The position numbers and the translations under genes are program-made. The notes under the pieces were generated by a model that was not told the DNA's origin, searched no databases, and worked only from the letters and a program-made list of their open reading frames with translations. Source: Donghicola eburneus (GTDB lineage: Bacteria; Pseudomonadota; Alphaproteobacteria; Rhodobacterales; Rhodobacteraceae). From it: DNA of 64,000 bases. Below are positions 43,402-51,350 of this stretch, piece by piece. The stretch is taken from contig NZ_FOXY01000007.1 of NCBI RefSeq assembly GCF_900115865.1, forward strand, positions 62,001 through 126,000, given 5' to 3'. Each line of letters begins with the position of its first letter. Positions within the stretch are counted from its first letter, which is position 1.

Positions 43402-43882
43402 GGACGGGCTCCTCTGCGATGGAGGCGGACAGGTCCGCGCGCCATTTATCAAGGCGTGCAGCCAGATCGGGGTCATTGACCGCCAGAATGCCAGCGGCCA
43501 TCAGGCCAGCGTTTGCAGCGCCTGCGCCGCCGATGGCCATGGTGGCCACGGGGAAACCGCGGGGCATCTGCAGGATCGAATAGAGGCTATCGACGCCAGA
43601 CAGCGCCTTGGTCTGCACGGGCACACCGATCACGGGGATACGGGTTTTTGAGGCCATCATGCCGGGCAAATGCGCTGCACCGCCAGCGCCCGCGATGATC
43701 ACGTGCAATCCACGGTCCGCGGCAGTTTTACCGTAATCCCAAAGGCGGTCGGGGGTGCGGTGGGCGGATACGATCTTGACCTCGTGTTCAATCCCGAGGG
43801 CATCAAGCATATCGGCGGCTTCTTTCATGGTGGGCCAGTCCGACTGGCTGCCCATGATGATCCCTACGCGCGGCTGGGTCAT
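43394..43882 (-). CDS. purE: N5-CAIR mutase
   Basis: A 162-residue class I PurE that moves the carboxyl group of N5-CAIR to give [22 protein letters not shown] is the signature, [12 protein letters not shown] has the catalytic His, and [12 protein letters not shown] the phosphate loop. ATG 43882 with GAGGA upstream is chosen rather than the longer frame from 43924. It is coupled to purK downstream. Confidence 0.96.
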   Translation of the reverse strand: MTQPRVGIIMGSQSDWPTMKEAADMLDALGIEHEVKIVSAHRTPDRLWDYGKTAADRGLHVIIAGAGGAAHLPGMMASKTRIPVIGVPVQTKALSGVDSLYSILQMPRGFPVATMAIGGAGAANAGLMAAGILAVNDPDLAARLDKWRADLSASIAEEPVRD

Positions 43883-43930
43883 TGGCAATCCTCTAGCAAA
43901 TTGAGTGCGCCTTATAGCGCACACACTAGA

Positions 43931-44155
43931 TTACGCAATAATGTCAGGGGTCAGTTGGTCGCGGATGCGTTCGATCCGGTCCTTGAGATGAAGTTTCTCG
44001 CGTTTCAGTCGCTGCAGGGTCAGCGCGTCAGCCGTGCCCTTTTCCTGCAGGGCTGTGATTGCCTCGTCCAGATCGCGGTGCTTGACCTTGAACACCTCCA
44101 GCTCATAGCGGAGCACTTCTTCTTCGGTCATGGAAATTTCGCTGCGTGCGTTCAT
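43931..44155 (-). CDS. YdcH/DUF465 family protein
   Basis: A 74-residue all-helical coiled-coil protein of the DUF465 (YdcH) family. The core VFKVKHRDLDEAITALQEKG and LTLQRLKREKLHLKDRIERI are typical. The function is unknown. ATG 44155 is chosen; ATG 44131 is the next candidate, and neither has a strong ribosome binding site. It precedes purE by 48 bases on the same strand and is divergent from the second hsp20 gene. Confidence 0.85.
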   Translation of the reverse strand: MNARSEISMTEEEVLRYELEVFKVKHRDLDEAITALQEKGTADALTLQRLKREKLHLKDRIERIRDQLTPDIIA

Positions 44156-44218
44156 TTTGGACACCGGATGTAAAAACAGAGCTCCATAGTACCAAGTCGT
44201 TAGGCTTTTCGCAAAGGT

Positions 44219-44247
44219 CTTGCGCACCGATTGTTGCGCTACCATAT
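44219..44247 (+). promoter_or_regulatory. RpoH-type promoter of the second hsp20 gene
   Basis: CTTGCGC at 44219-44225 and TACCATAT at 44240-44247 are 14 bases apart. The CTTG and CCATAT cores match the heat-shock sigma consensus of alphaproteobacteria. Transcription would start near 44254. Confidence 0.6.
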
Positions 44248-44259
44248 TTGGGGGGACAA

Positions 44260-44308
44260 GGCGGGTTGCCATAGCGGGGCCTGCCAGACGGTCGCTTGAT
44301 ATAAGGAC
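44260..44308 (+). promoter_or_regulatory. ROSE-like RNA thermometer of the second hsp20 gene
   Basis: Two hairpins can be drawn in the ~60-base leader: I pairs GGCGGG (44260-44265) with CCTGCC (44280-44285); II pairs GTCGCTT (44291-44297) with AAGGAC (44303-44308) over a five-base loop with one bulged G. Hairpin II again shows the ROSE TCGCT opposite the AGGA ribosome binding site. Confidence 0.65.
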
Positions 44309-44314
44309 ATGTCG

Positions 44315-44728
44315 ATGACGAAACTCACTCTTGGTGCGCACCCCTATTTGCTGGGGTTCGAACAACTGGAACGCCTGGTCGAACGAACCGCCAAAAGCGG
44401 CAACGAAGGCTATCCGCCCTATAATATCGAACAAACCTCTGACCGATCCTACCGGATTACGCTCGCCTTAGCGGGCTTCCGAGAGGAAGATTTGTCCATA
44501 ACTGTCGAAGATCGCCAACTTGTTGTGCGTGGAAGGCAGCAAGATGACAGTGCAGAGCGGGTTTTTCTGCATAGGGGCATTGCCGCGCGGCAGTTCCAGC
44601 GTAGCTTTGTATTAGCGGACGGAGTCGACGTCGGCGAGGCCTCTATGGAAAACGGCCTGCTTCACATCGATCTGAACCGCACCGTGCCTGACGCGGTGGT
44701 ACAGGAAATCAAAATCCGAAAGGGGTGA
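44315..44728 (+). CDS. small heat-shock protein, Hsp20 family (second copy)
   Basis: A 137-residue Hsp20 holdase. EGYPPYNIEQTSDRSYRITLALAGF opens the alpha-crystallin domain; RVFLHRGIAARQFQRSFVLADGV and NGLLHIDLNR follow. Start choice: the second ATG (44315) is 7 bases after AAGGA, whereas the ATG at 44309 is only one base from it. It shares the YPPYNIE motif with the 18.4 kb copy but is shorter at both ends. The DUF1150 gene follows at once. Confidence 0.93.
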   Translation: MTKLTLGAHPYLLGFEQLERLVERTAKSGNEGYPPYNIEQTSDRSYRITLALAGFREEDLSITVEDRQLVVRGRQQDDSAERVFLHRGIAARQFQRSFVLADGVDVGEASMENGLLHIDLNRTVPDAVVQEIKIRKG

Positions 44729-44733
44729 AGACT

Positions 44734-44961
44734 ATGGACACCAAAGTCGATTTCATCAGCGGCGCCGAACGCAAGATCGTCTATGTTCGTTCCGTCGAGG
44801 TTGCTGACCTTCCCGAGGACGTTCAAGAGCAAGCAGAGGGGCTGACAACCTTGTACGCGTTGCACGACACAGACGGAGAGCGTCTTGCGCTGGTCCGTGA
44901 CCGAGAGATGGCATTTGCTCTCGCTTGGGACAACGATATGGCACCGGTCGCGGTGCACTGA
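44734..44961 (+). CDS. DUF1150 family protein
   Basis: A 75-residue protein of the DUF1150 family, found next to hsp20 genes in alphaproteobacteria. IVYVRSVEVADLPEDVQ and LYALHDTDGERLALVRDREMAFALAWDND are the conserved parts. The function is unknown; the operon suggests a part in heat stress. ATG 44734 has AGGGG at 44721-44725; a GTG at 44725 overlapping the hsp20 stop is possible. A terminator follows. Confidence 0.9.
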   Translation: MDTKVDFISGAERKIVYVRSVEVADLPEDVQEQAEGLTTLYALHDTDGERLALVRDREMAFALAWDNDMAPVAVH

Positions 44962-44983
44962 ACCATTCGCCCGCTAAAGGGGC

Positions 44984-45018
44984 AAACAAGGCGGCCTGAT
45001 GGGCCGCCTTTGTTATTT
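44984..45018 (+). terminator. terminator of the hsp20-DUF1150 operon
   Basis: AACAAGGCGGCC pairs with GGCCGCCTTTGTT around a short loop, followed by a modest T-rich tail (TTGTTATTT). Confidence 0.8.
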
Positions 45019-45030
45019 CATGAAGTAGTG

Positions 45031-45066
45031 AAAAAGGCTGCCATCGTGGGCAGCCTTTGTTGTTTT
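45031..45066. terminator. bidirectional terminator between DUF1150 and trxB
   Basis: AAAGGCTGCC (45033-45042) pairs with GGCAGCCTTT (45049-45058), with A's on the left and GTTGTTTTT on the right. It can stop transcription from both sides; for trxB it is the only terminator seen. Confidence 0.8.
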
Positions 45067-45073
45067 TGTAGGA

Positions 45074-46024
45074 TTATTCCGCGTCGCCCTGTTCAGCAAG
45101 GAAGCGTTCCGCTTCCAGAGCAGCCATACAGCCCATGCCAGCCGAGGTGATCGCCTGACGGTATTTATCGTCGGTCAGGTCGCCTGCCGCGAACACACCG
45201 GGGATCGAGGTTGCGGTGCTGTCAGGCTTGGTGACCACGTAGCCGCCCGAATGGGTTTCCAGCACATCTTTGACCAACTCGTTCGCGGGCGCGTGGCCGA
45301 TCGCCACAAAGAAACCGTCACACGCGATTTCGGTGATCTCGCCGGTGTCCACGTGCTTGGCTTTGACGCCAGTGACGCCAAGGGGCGCTTCGGTGCCGAC
45401 GACTTCTTCGATCGCGTGGTTCCACAGAACCTCGATCTTCTCGTGCTTGAAGAGGCGGTCCTGTAGGATTTTCTCGGCGCGCAGCGAGTCGCGGCGGTGG
45501 ATCAGGGTCACTTTGGAGGCGAAGTTGGTCAGGAACAGCGCCTCTTCGACGGCTGTGTTGCCGCCGCCGATGACCACGATCTCTTTGCCGCGGTAGAAGA
45601 AGCCGTCACAGGTCGCGCAGGCAGATACGCCGAAACCTTTGAACTTCTCTTCCGACGGCAGGCCCAGCCACTTGGCGCGGGCGCCGGTGGCTAGAATAAC
45701 CGCGTCGGCGGTGTAGGTGGTGCCGCTGTCGCCGTGGGCCACAAAGGGGCGCACCTCTAGGTCCAGCTTGGTGATGTAGTCGCCGATGATTTCGGTGCCC
45801 ATGGCGCGCGCGTGCGCTTCCATGTTGGTCATCAGTTCGGGGCCTTGAATTTCGGTGTGACCGGGCCAGTTTTCGACCTCGGTGGTGGTGGTCAGCTGAC
45901 CGCCGGGCTCGATGCCCTGAACCAGCAGGGGCTCCAGCATTGCACGGCTGGCATAGACACCTGCGGTGTAACCTGCAGGGCCGGAGCCGATGATCAGAAC
46001 CTTGGTGTGACGGGTCTCGGCCAT
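45074..46024 (-). CDS. trxB: thioredoxin-disulfide reductase
   Basis: A 316-residue FAD enzyme that reduces thioredoxin with NADPH. The FAD motif is IIGSGPAGYTAGVYASRA at residues 11-28, the redox-active pair is C136-A-T-C139, and the NADPH Rossmann motif is VIGGGNTAVEEA near 151-162. FAAGDLTD near the C terminus closes the FAD site. It is divergent from an Lrp-type regulator gene. Confidence 0.97.
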   Translation of the reverse strand: MAETRHTKVLIIGSGPAGYTAGVYASRAMLEPLLVQGIEPGGQLTTTTEVENWPGHTEIQGPELMTNMEAHARAMGTEIIGDYITKLDLEVRPFVAHGDSGTTYTADAVILATGARAKWLGLPSEEKFKGFGVSACATCDGFFYRGKEIVVIGGGNTAVEEALFLTNFASKVTLIHRRDSLRAEKILQDRLFKHEKIEVLWNHAIEEVVGTEAPLGVTGVKAKHVDTGEITEIACDGFFVAIGHAPANELVKDVLETHSGGYVVTKPDSTATSIPGVFAAGDLTDDKYRQAITSAGMGCMAALEAERFLAEQGDAE

Positions 46025-46240
46025 AGGGCACCTTTCTGTCTTGCGTCTTTGTCTCAGGCGCAGGATATAGACGCCCCGCCGCGGTGGTTAAAGGGGCTGC
46101 TTGCACAAGTGATACGGCGCGAAAAGCAGCGCTGCCTTGCGCCTTGCGAAAGTCCGCTTAACTTTCTTGCGCTTTGTTGAAATATTGTTGCGCAGACTGT
46201 GGTAGGATGTATAAGGTTCGGAAAAAAGCAGGAAAGCCCA

Positions 46241-46741
46241 ATGCCCGGAACACGACTTGATCCCATCGATCGAAGAATCCTGGCCGAGTTGCAAGCCGAT
46301 GGCCGAATGACCAACGTTGAACTCGCAAAGCGCGTCGGAATCTCTGCACCTCCTTGTTTGCGCCGTGTCCGGACCTTGGAAGATGCCGGATACATCAAAG
46401 GGTATCACGCCGAAGTCGATGCCCGCGCGCTCGGCTTTGAGGTCAAAGTTTTCGCCAATGTCGGTCTGATCAGTCAGGCCGAAGCAGATCTGAGCGCGTT
46501 TGAGGCGCGCTGCCGTGCGTGGCCGCTGGTCCGCGAGTGCCATATGCTGAATGGCGAGGTCGATTTCCTGCTGAAGTGCGTGGCGCCTGACCTGTCGACG
46601 TTCCAGTCGTTCTTGACCGAAGAGCTGCTGAAGGCGGACAATGTGGCCAGCGTAAAGACTTCTCTGGTCATTCGCGGCGAAAAGGACGAGCCCGGCGTGC
46701 CGTTTGATGTCCTAGAGGAACGTCTGAGTCGCAGCGCCTGA
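46241..46741 (+). CDS. Lrp/AsnC-family transcriptional regulator
   Basis: A 166-residue Lrp-type regulator. The helix-turn-helix is LDPIDRRILAELQADGRMTNVELAKRVGISAPPCLRRVRTLEDAGYI (about residues 6-52), followed by the RAM effector domain. SPPCLRR-type recognition helix is typical of the leucine-responsive group. ATG 46241 is preceded by AGGAAAG. It is divergent from trxB, with 216 bases between containing two TTGCGC repeats and AT-rich sequence, plausible for self-regulation. The effector amino acid is unknown. Confidence 0.93.
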   Translation: MPGTRLDPIDRRILAELQADGRMTNVELAKRVGISAPPCLRRVRTLEDAGYIKGYHAEVDARALGFEVKVFANVGLISQAEADLSAFEARCRAWPLVRECHMLNGEVDFLLKCVAPDLSTFQSFLTEELLKADNVASVKTSLVIRGEKDEPGVPFDVLEERLSRSA

Positions 46742-46790
46742 TCCGCGACGGAACCTGCGGGTTCGCGCGTATAGATATGGCAAAGGATGT

Positions 46791-46819
46791 CGCCCCGTGT
46801 CTGATGCGCGGGGCGTTTT
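46791..46819 (+). terminator. terminator of the Lrp-type gene
   Basis: CGCCCCG (46791-46797) pairs with CGGGGCG (46809-46815), then TTTT. Confidence 0.8.
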
Positions 46820-46847
46820 CATTTGGGCTAGGGGGCTGATCGGGCAA

Positions 46848-47010
46848 AGAAAAAAGCGACCCCATATGACGGTTGAGGCTCCGTCGGGATCGCTCTTTGC
46901 TTTCAACACGCCGTTTCCGGCATAAACCGCGAGGCCTGCGGTCTGGAAGGACTGCCTCAGCGAGGCAGCGGCCCGCCATGAGCGGGGTTGCCTCATTGAT
47001 GCCGTAATCT
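46848..47010 (-). ncRNA. putative structured small RNA with its own terminator
   Basis: On the minus strand a chain of short hairpins is seen: CCCGC/GCGGG, CTGCCTC/GAGGCAG (46952-46968), ACCGC/GCGGT (46926-46942) and GCCG-gaaa-CGGC (46909-46920). It ends in a strong terminator at 46893-46856 (GCGATCCC/GGGGTCGC enclosing GACGG/CCGTC) with a T run. A TTGACA at 47024-47019 could be the -35, but the -10 is poor. The region lies in a 716-base gap (46742-47457). I cannot match it to a named RNA; it is not tmRNA, RNase P or SRP RNA by eye. Confidence 0.4.
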
Positions 47011-47323
47011 GACCGACGTGTCAAAGATTTGACGCAAGATTTTAGAAATTTCCCGATGTTGCACACGCATGGGAAACCAAAGCGCGTGCTGGGTGGGATT
47101 GTCTCTGTCTGCGTACCGAATGTGATGCCGTTCCTTGCAAAACCATGAGCTGGGTCTGGCACATATTGAGTCGATTGAAAGTGTTTAGGCGGACTTTCGA
47201 ATCGGCTCTTCGCGCTTGGCGATTGATGCCTTGCGAGACTTGCCGCGTGTCCACGGCATAGGGGTTGCGCCTTGTTCCGATGCTGTTTTGAGCACCGATT
47301 GGATAAACCGGGTCTTGGTCTTC

Positions 47324-47491
47324 ATGGTTGCCGCTCACATCTATTTATTTTTGCTTACGCTTAATGTGACGTTTGAATGCGGCGAACCTGTGGCAGATTG
47401 TTGGATTAAAGGCGGTGATCCTATGTTTTTGCAAAGGAAGCGCGCCCGCCTTGCACGTCAGAGGCGAATTGCTGAAATGAGGCGCCCGTAA
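47324..47491 (+). CDS. possible small membrane or secreted protein
   Basis: A 55-codon frame from ATG 47324: a hydrophobic start (VAAHIYLFLLTLNVTF), two Cys in ECGEPVADCW, then a very basic tail (RKRARLARQRR). The layout resembles a single-span small protein. There is no clear ribosome binding site, and the end overlaps pgeF by 34 bases. The frame can be extended upstream to 47216. It is weakly supported. Confidence 0.3.
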   Translation: MVAAHIYLFLLTLNVTFECGEPVADCWIKGGDPMFLQRKRARLARQRRIAEMRRP

Positions 47492-48213
47492 TCCGCTTCT
47501 CCAGCGTGGCAGGTGCGGCGGTAGGAATAGAATCGTTCAGGGTCCGAGTAGGTGCAATGTCCGGTCCACTGCGCGTCGCCCACGCCTGCGCTGCGCAGGC
47601 GGTGCAAGCCATAGGACGGGAGGTCGAACATCATGCGGTCGCCGGTCCCTTGGGCAAAAAAGCGGCTGTTTTCCATGTCCTCGGCGATGAAGTCTTCGAA
47701 GAATTCGGGGCCAACCTCGTAGGCGCGCTGGCTGATTGTCGGGCCGATCAGGGCGCGCGTGTTGGCGCGCTGCGCGCCAATCTGCTCCATCGCGTCGAGA
47801 GTGGCATCCAGAATGCCGCCGACGGCGCCCTTCCACCCCGCATGGGCCGCGCCGATGACGCCAGCTTCGGGGTCATGAAACAGGACGGGTTGGCAATCGG
47901 CCGTCAGAATCGCGATGGCGATCTCTGGGTTCTTGGTGACGATGCCGTCCGCCTCGACCGGGGCGTCCAGTGGGCCATCGACTGCAACAGCGGTGGCCGA
48001 GTGTGTCTGATGGACGGTGACCAAGTTCGGCGGGGTGACGCCCATCGCTTCGGCCACGCGGGCGCGGTTGATCGACACAATTTCCTTGAGGTCAGACGAC
48101 CCTGCTCCGCAGTTCAGTCCGGCAAAGATCCCCGAGGATGCGCCGCCCTTGCGACCGAAAAAACCGTGCTGGGTGGGGGCAAGGAGGGGATCGGAAATGA
48201 TGTCGAGCGTCAT
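47458..48213 (-). CDS. pgeF: purine nucleoside phosphorylase-like YfiH/laccase-domain protein
   Basis: A 251-residue protein of the YfiH/DUF152 family, known as multicopper-oxidase-like but shown in relatives to act on purine nucleosides or to edit peptidoglycan precursors. The zinc-site motifs are HQTHSATAV, TADCQPVLF and AAHAGWKGAVGG, and EVGPEFFEDF is another signature. It is the last gene of lgt-midA-pgeF, separated from midA by two bases. Confidence 0.9.
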   Translation of the reverse strand: MTLDIISDPLLAPTQHGFFGRKGGASSGIFAGLNCGAGSSDLKEIVSINRARVAEAMGVTPPNLVTVHQTHSATAVAVDGPLDAPVEADGIVTKNPEIAIAILTADCQPVLFHDPEAGVIGAAHAGWKGAVGGILDATLDAMEQIGAQRANTRALIGPTISQRAYEVGPEFFEDFIAEDMENSRFFAQGTGDRMMFDLPSYGLHRLRSAGVGDAQWTGHCTYSDPERFYSYRRTCHAGEADYGRLISAIRL

Positions 48214-48215
48214 GA

Positions 48216-49283
48216 TTATTCGCTGAGTCCTGCGGGAATTGGGGCGCCCTCGGGGTAGATCCCGAGCACTTTGAAGAGCGTTCCCATTTCTTCGGGGTGG
48301 GTCAAGCGGCGATGCGCGGCGATATGGTTTTCCAGAGGTGTTCCGGTCAGTTGCTTGGCCAGCGCCTGAGCGCGCGCAGTGATGCCGAGCCGTTCCAGAA
48401 ACAGGCCCTGTCCCGTCAGTCGGGTATATTTTGCGGGGCTGGTGGCGGTTGCGATAGCCTCGAAATCAACGTGGGCGGTCAGGTCGGCGTGGCCGGGCAT
48501 CTCCAGCGGGTCGGCGTATTTGTGCCGACGCAGCGCCTGAAACGTGTCCCCCTGAGAGCGCCAGTCGCCGTAGTCGATAATTAGCGCGACACCGCCATTC
48601 TTGGCGATCCGGCTGCCGATCTCTGCGGCCATGGCGTGGGCGGGGGCGCAGGTCTCTACCAAGTCACCCTCGACCGTGTCATCAAGCCGGTGGGCGAGCG
48701 CGTCCAAAGGCGCGGGCGTTGCACGGGCACGGGTCAGCCGCCCTTCGGCCGCGGTCACCAGAATTTCGCTCCAGCCATCCTGAGCGCGCTGGAACTGGCG
48801 GATCGGCAGAGCGTCAAAGAATTCGTTGGCCACGAGGTAGAGCGGCACATCGTCGGGCAGGTCTGCGCAGTGGTCGTGCCACGTGGGCATGTAGCCGGCC
48901 AAGCGCGCCGATTGCGCCTGACGCAGGGCGGGCGACGCCTCGACCAAATGCACCTCGGCGGCGGCATGAAACCCCGGCACGCGGCGCGTGGCGCGCAGGA
49001 TGTCGGCCATCAAAGAGCCGCGACCGGGGCCAAGCTCTGCCATGACAAAGCGCTCTGGCGTGCCTTGATCCATCCACGCTTGGGCCAGCCCGAGGCCGAT
49101 GACTTCGCCGAACATCTGGCTGATCTCTGGCGCGGTGGTGAAATCCCCCCGTGCACCCAACGGGTCACGGTTGGTGTAATACCCCAGTTCCGGATGTAGC
49201 AGGCACGTGCTCATGTAGTCAGCCAAGGAGATCGGGCCTTGGGCGGAAATCCGGCTCAGGAAATGGTCAAGCAACTCTGTCAT
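48216..49283 (-). CDS. MidA/NDUFAF7-family SAM-dependent methyltransferase
   Basis: A 355-residue class I methyltransferase of the MidA/NDUFAF7 family; the mitochondrial member methylates an arginine of complex I subunit NDUFS2. GYYTNRDPLGARGDFTTAPEISQMFGEVIG is the family start, VMAELGPGRGSLMADILRA the SAM motif, and YLVANEFFDALPIRQF a further signature. Its ATG overlaps the lgt stop by four bases. The bacterial substrate is inferred only. Confidence 0.92.
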   Translation of the reverse strand: MTELLDHFLSRISAQGPISLADYMSTCLLHPELGYYTNRDPLGARGDFTTAPEISQMFGEVIGLGLAQAWMDQGTPERFVMAELGPGRGSLMADILRATRRVPGFHAAAEVHLVEASPALRQAQSARLAGYMPTWHDHCADLPDDVPLYLVANEFFDALPIRQFQRAQDGWSEILVTAAEGRLTRARATPAPLDALAHRLDDTVEGDLVETCAPAHAMAAEIGSRIAKNGGVALIIDYGDWRSQGDTFQALRRHKYADPLEMPGHADLTAHVDFEAIATATSPAKYTRLTGQGLFLERLGITARAQALAKQLTGTPLENHIAAHRRLTHPEEMGTLFKVLGIYPEGAPIPAGLSE

Positions 49284-50149
49284 GGGCGAATGCTATGTTT
49301 GCGGCGCGCGTAGGCAGCGATAAAAAGTCCGATCAGCAGCATGGGTAGGGACAAAAGCTGTCCCATACTTAGCCCGTAGTCCCCAACCCAGAGTGCGTAG
49401 CCATAAGGGTTGGATTCATAGAACTGCGGATCACTCTCGCGGAAGTATTCGACGATAAAGCGCGACAATCCATAGCCCGCAACGAATGTTCCGGTCACAA
49501 TTCCCGGCGTGCGCAGGCATTTGCGGCCCCATACCATCCAGAGGATAAGCGCGCCAAGGATCAGGCCCTCGAGCGCGGCTTCATACAGCTGGCTGGGGTG
49601 GCGGGGCAGGCCAAGCGGATCGGTGGGAAAGATCATCGCCCACGGCACATCGGTCGGGCGGCCCCAAAGTTCGGCATTGATAAAGTTCGCGATCCGGCCC
49701 AGCAGCAGGCCTGTGGGCGCTGCCAGCGCTAGCGCATCGGCAAGGGGCCATTTGGGAATGTTGTTACGGGCGGCAAAGAGCCAAGCGGCCACGACAACCC
49801 CCGCAAACCCGCCGTGAAAGGCCATCCCACCATGCCAAACCATCAGGATTTCGGCCGGATGGGCCATGTAATAAAGCGGTTTGTAAAGCAGGACAAAGCC
49901 CAGACGGCCGCCCACAATCACACCAAGGATGATCCAAGTCAGCAGATCCTCGACTTGGCGCGGGGTCATCGGGGGCTGGTCGTTCTGCCACAGGCTCGGG
50001 CGCTTTAGGGCGCGCACGATGAGCTGCCAGCCGATGATCAGGCCAGCGATATAAGCCAGCGCGTACCAGCGCAGGGCGAACGCGAACCCGCCGATTTCGA
50101 TCGAAAAGAGTTCGGGGGAAAAGTTGGGGTACGGTATAAGTGCCTGCAT
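49280..50149 (-). CDS. lgt: prolipoprotein diacylglyceryl transferase
   Basis: A 289-residue integral membrane enzyme that attaches diacylglycerol to the lipobox Cys of prolipoproteins. Seven helices are expected. The Lgt signature is GRIANFINAELWGRPTDVPWAMIFP, and HGGMAFHGGFAG contains the essential His region. The C terminus ends with the basic YARRKH. It is the first gene of lgt-midA-pgeF and divergent from ubiK. Confidence 0.97.
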   Translation of the reverse strand: MQALIPYPNFSPELFSIEIGGFAFALRWYALAYIAGLIIGWQLIVRALKRPSLWQNDQPPMTPRQVEDLLTWIILGVIVGGRLGFVLLYKPLYYMAHPAEILMVWHGGMAFHGGFAGVVVAAWLFAARNNIPKWPLADALALAAPTGLLLGRIANFINAELWGRPTDVPWAMIFPTDPLGLPRHPSQLYEAALEGLILGALILWMVWGRKCLRTPGIVTGTFVAGYGLSRFIVEYFRESDPQFYESNPYGYALWVGDYGLSMGQLLSLPMLLIGLFIAAYARRKHSIRP

Positions 50150-50245
50150 GTGCGTCTGTGTGCCGTTGTCTTTCAGGCGAAGTCAAGGTTGAGCCTGACG
50201 CCGTCACGCCCCATATAGAAGTCAAATGTAACGCCGGAGACACCA

Positions 50246-50491
50246 ATGCAAACCAAGGGCAAGATTTTCGACGATCTTTCGCAACTGATGACCAACGCCA
50301 TGGGTGTCGCCCAAGGCGCAAAGCAAGAGGCCGAGACCGCAGTCAGCTCTGTGCTGGACCGTTGGCTGGCCGAGCGGGACTTTGTCACCCGCGAAGAATT
50401 CGACGCGGTGCGCGCCATGGCCCAGAAAGCCCGCGAAGAGAACGAGGCGCTGAAGGCGCGTCTTGAAGCTCTGGAAAAAGGTCAGGGTTAA
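50246..50491 (+). CDS. ubiK: ubiquinone biosynthesis accessory factor UbiK (BMFP)
   Basis: An 81-residue protein of the BMFP/UbiK family, which supports the Ubi complex and fuses membranes in vitro. KIFDDLSQLMTNAMGVAQGAKQEAE is the amphipathic N-terminal helix and DFVTREEFDAVRAMAQKAREENEAL with LEALE the C-terminal coiled coil. The start has a GGAGA 6-8 bases upstream. It is a single gene with a strong terminator. Confidence 0.92.
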   Translation: MQTKGKIFDDLSQLMTNAMGVAQGAKQEAETAVSSVLDRWLAERDFVTREEFDAVRAMAQKAREENEALKARLEALEKGQG

Positions 50492-50525
50492 GAGTCACTT
50501 ACCCGACTTTTGGGCGAAAATTGGA

Positions 50526-50566
50526 TCAAGGGGCGGCGCATCGGTGTCGCCCCTTGACTCTTTTTG
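50526..50566 (+). terminator. ubiK terminator
   Basis: A perfect ten-base stem TCAAGGGGCG (50526-50535) and CGCCCCTTGA (50548-50557), then CTCTTTTT. The rest of the gap up to 50789 holds a small hairpin AGCGGC-gctat-GCCGCT (50700-50716) with a short T run, which might attenuate the next gene. Confidence 0.85.
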
Positions 50567-50789
50567 GGTCTAGTGGCAGCCGGCTTGCAAGTGGGCGGAT
50601 TTGGGCGATTTTCCTGATCTATCCACAACTTATTGCGACTCGGCCTGCAGAAATCGCTGGACGAACGAATCAATAACCCGCACCATATGTCGTATAGAGA
50701 GCGGCGCTATGCCGCTTTTCCTTGAGCAGGCACCTAGCGCTTGGGGCGCTGCCACGTCCCAAAGCCATCTAAAAAATCGAGGTGACGGC

Positions 50790-51290
50790 ATGGCGGTAAC
50801 AGAAGAGTTTCTGAGCGACGATCTTCATCCGATCGACCTCGTGGAAACGTTAGCTGAAAACAGGGCTTGGGATTTCGACCGGGTCGGGGACAACCAGATC
50901 GCCATGGCGGTCGTGGGGCAGTGGCGCACCTATTCGATCACCCTCGCGTGGTCAGACTATGACGAGACCCTGCGTCTGGTTTGCACCTTTGAAATGGACC
51001 CGCCGCATCACCGGATGCCGCAGGTGTACGAGACGTTGAACCTGATCAACGATCAGGTTTGGTCTGGTGCGTTCAGCTACTGGGAAAAACATCGCCTGAT
51101 GGTCTATCGCTATGGTCTGCTGCTGGCTGGGGGTCAGCTGGCGACGCCTGCACAGGTGGACTTGATGATCAGCAGCGCTGTGGCGAACGCAGAGCGCTTC
51201 TATCCTGCGATGCAGCTGGTGGCTTGGGGCGGACGCGAGCCTGCGGACGGCCTGCAAGTCGCCATTGCAGAGGCGTACGGCCGCGCCTAA
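50790..51290 (+). CDS. YbjN-domain protein
   Basis: A 166-residue protein of the YbjN family (type III secretion chaperone-like fold). The pattern VGDNQIAMAVVGQWRTYSITLAW, LVCTFEMDPPHHRMPQVYETLNLINDQVWSGAFSYW and MVYRYGLLL fits the family. Function is unclear; E. coli YbjN affects motility and stress responses. ATG 50790 has GAGG seven bases upstream; longer frames have no family match. It is the first of a likely operon with proC, csaA and a dehydrogenase gene. Confidence 0.88.
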   Translation: MAVTEEFLSDDLHPIDLVETLAENRAWDFDRVGDNQIAMAVVGQWRTYSITLAWSDYDETLRLVCTFEMDPPHHRMPQVYETLNLINDQVWSGAFSYWEKHRLMVYRYGLLLAGGQLATPAQVDLMISSAVANAERFYPAMQLVAWGGREPADGLQVAIAEAYGRA

Positions 51291-51350
51291 CCTGTCCCCA
51301 AATTCAGGCGGGGCGGGCTGGACCTGCCCCTGAGAAACGGGGATTTCCTT

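Noticed and set aside
46848-47010. 6S RNA, SRP RNA or tmRNA
   Set aside because: The conserved SRP tetraloop region, the 6S central bubble and the tmRNA tag could not be found in the hairpin chain.
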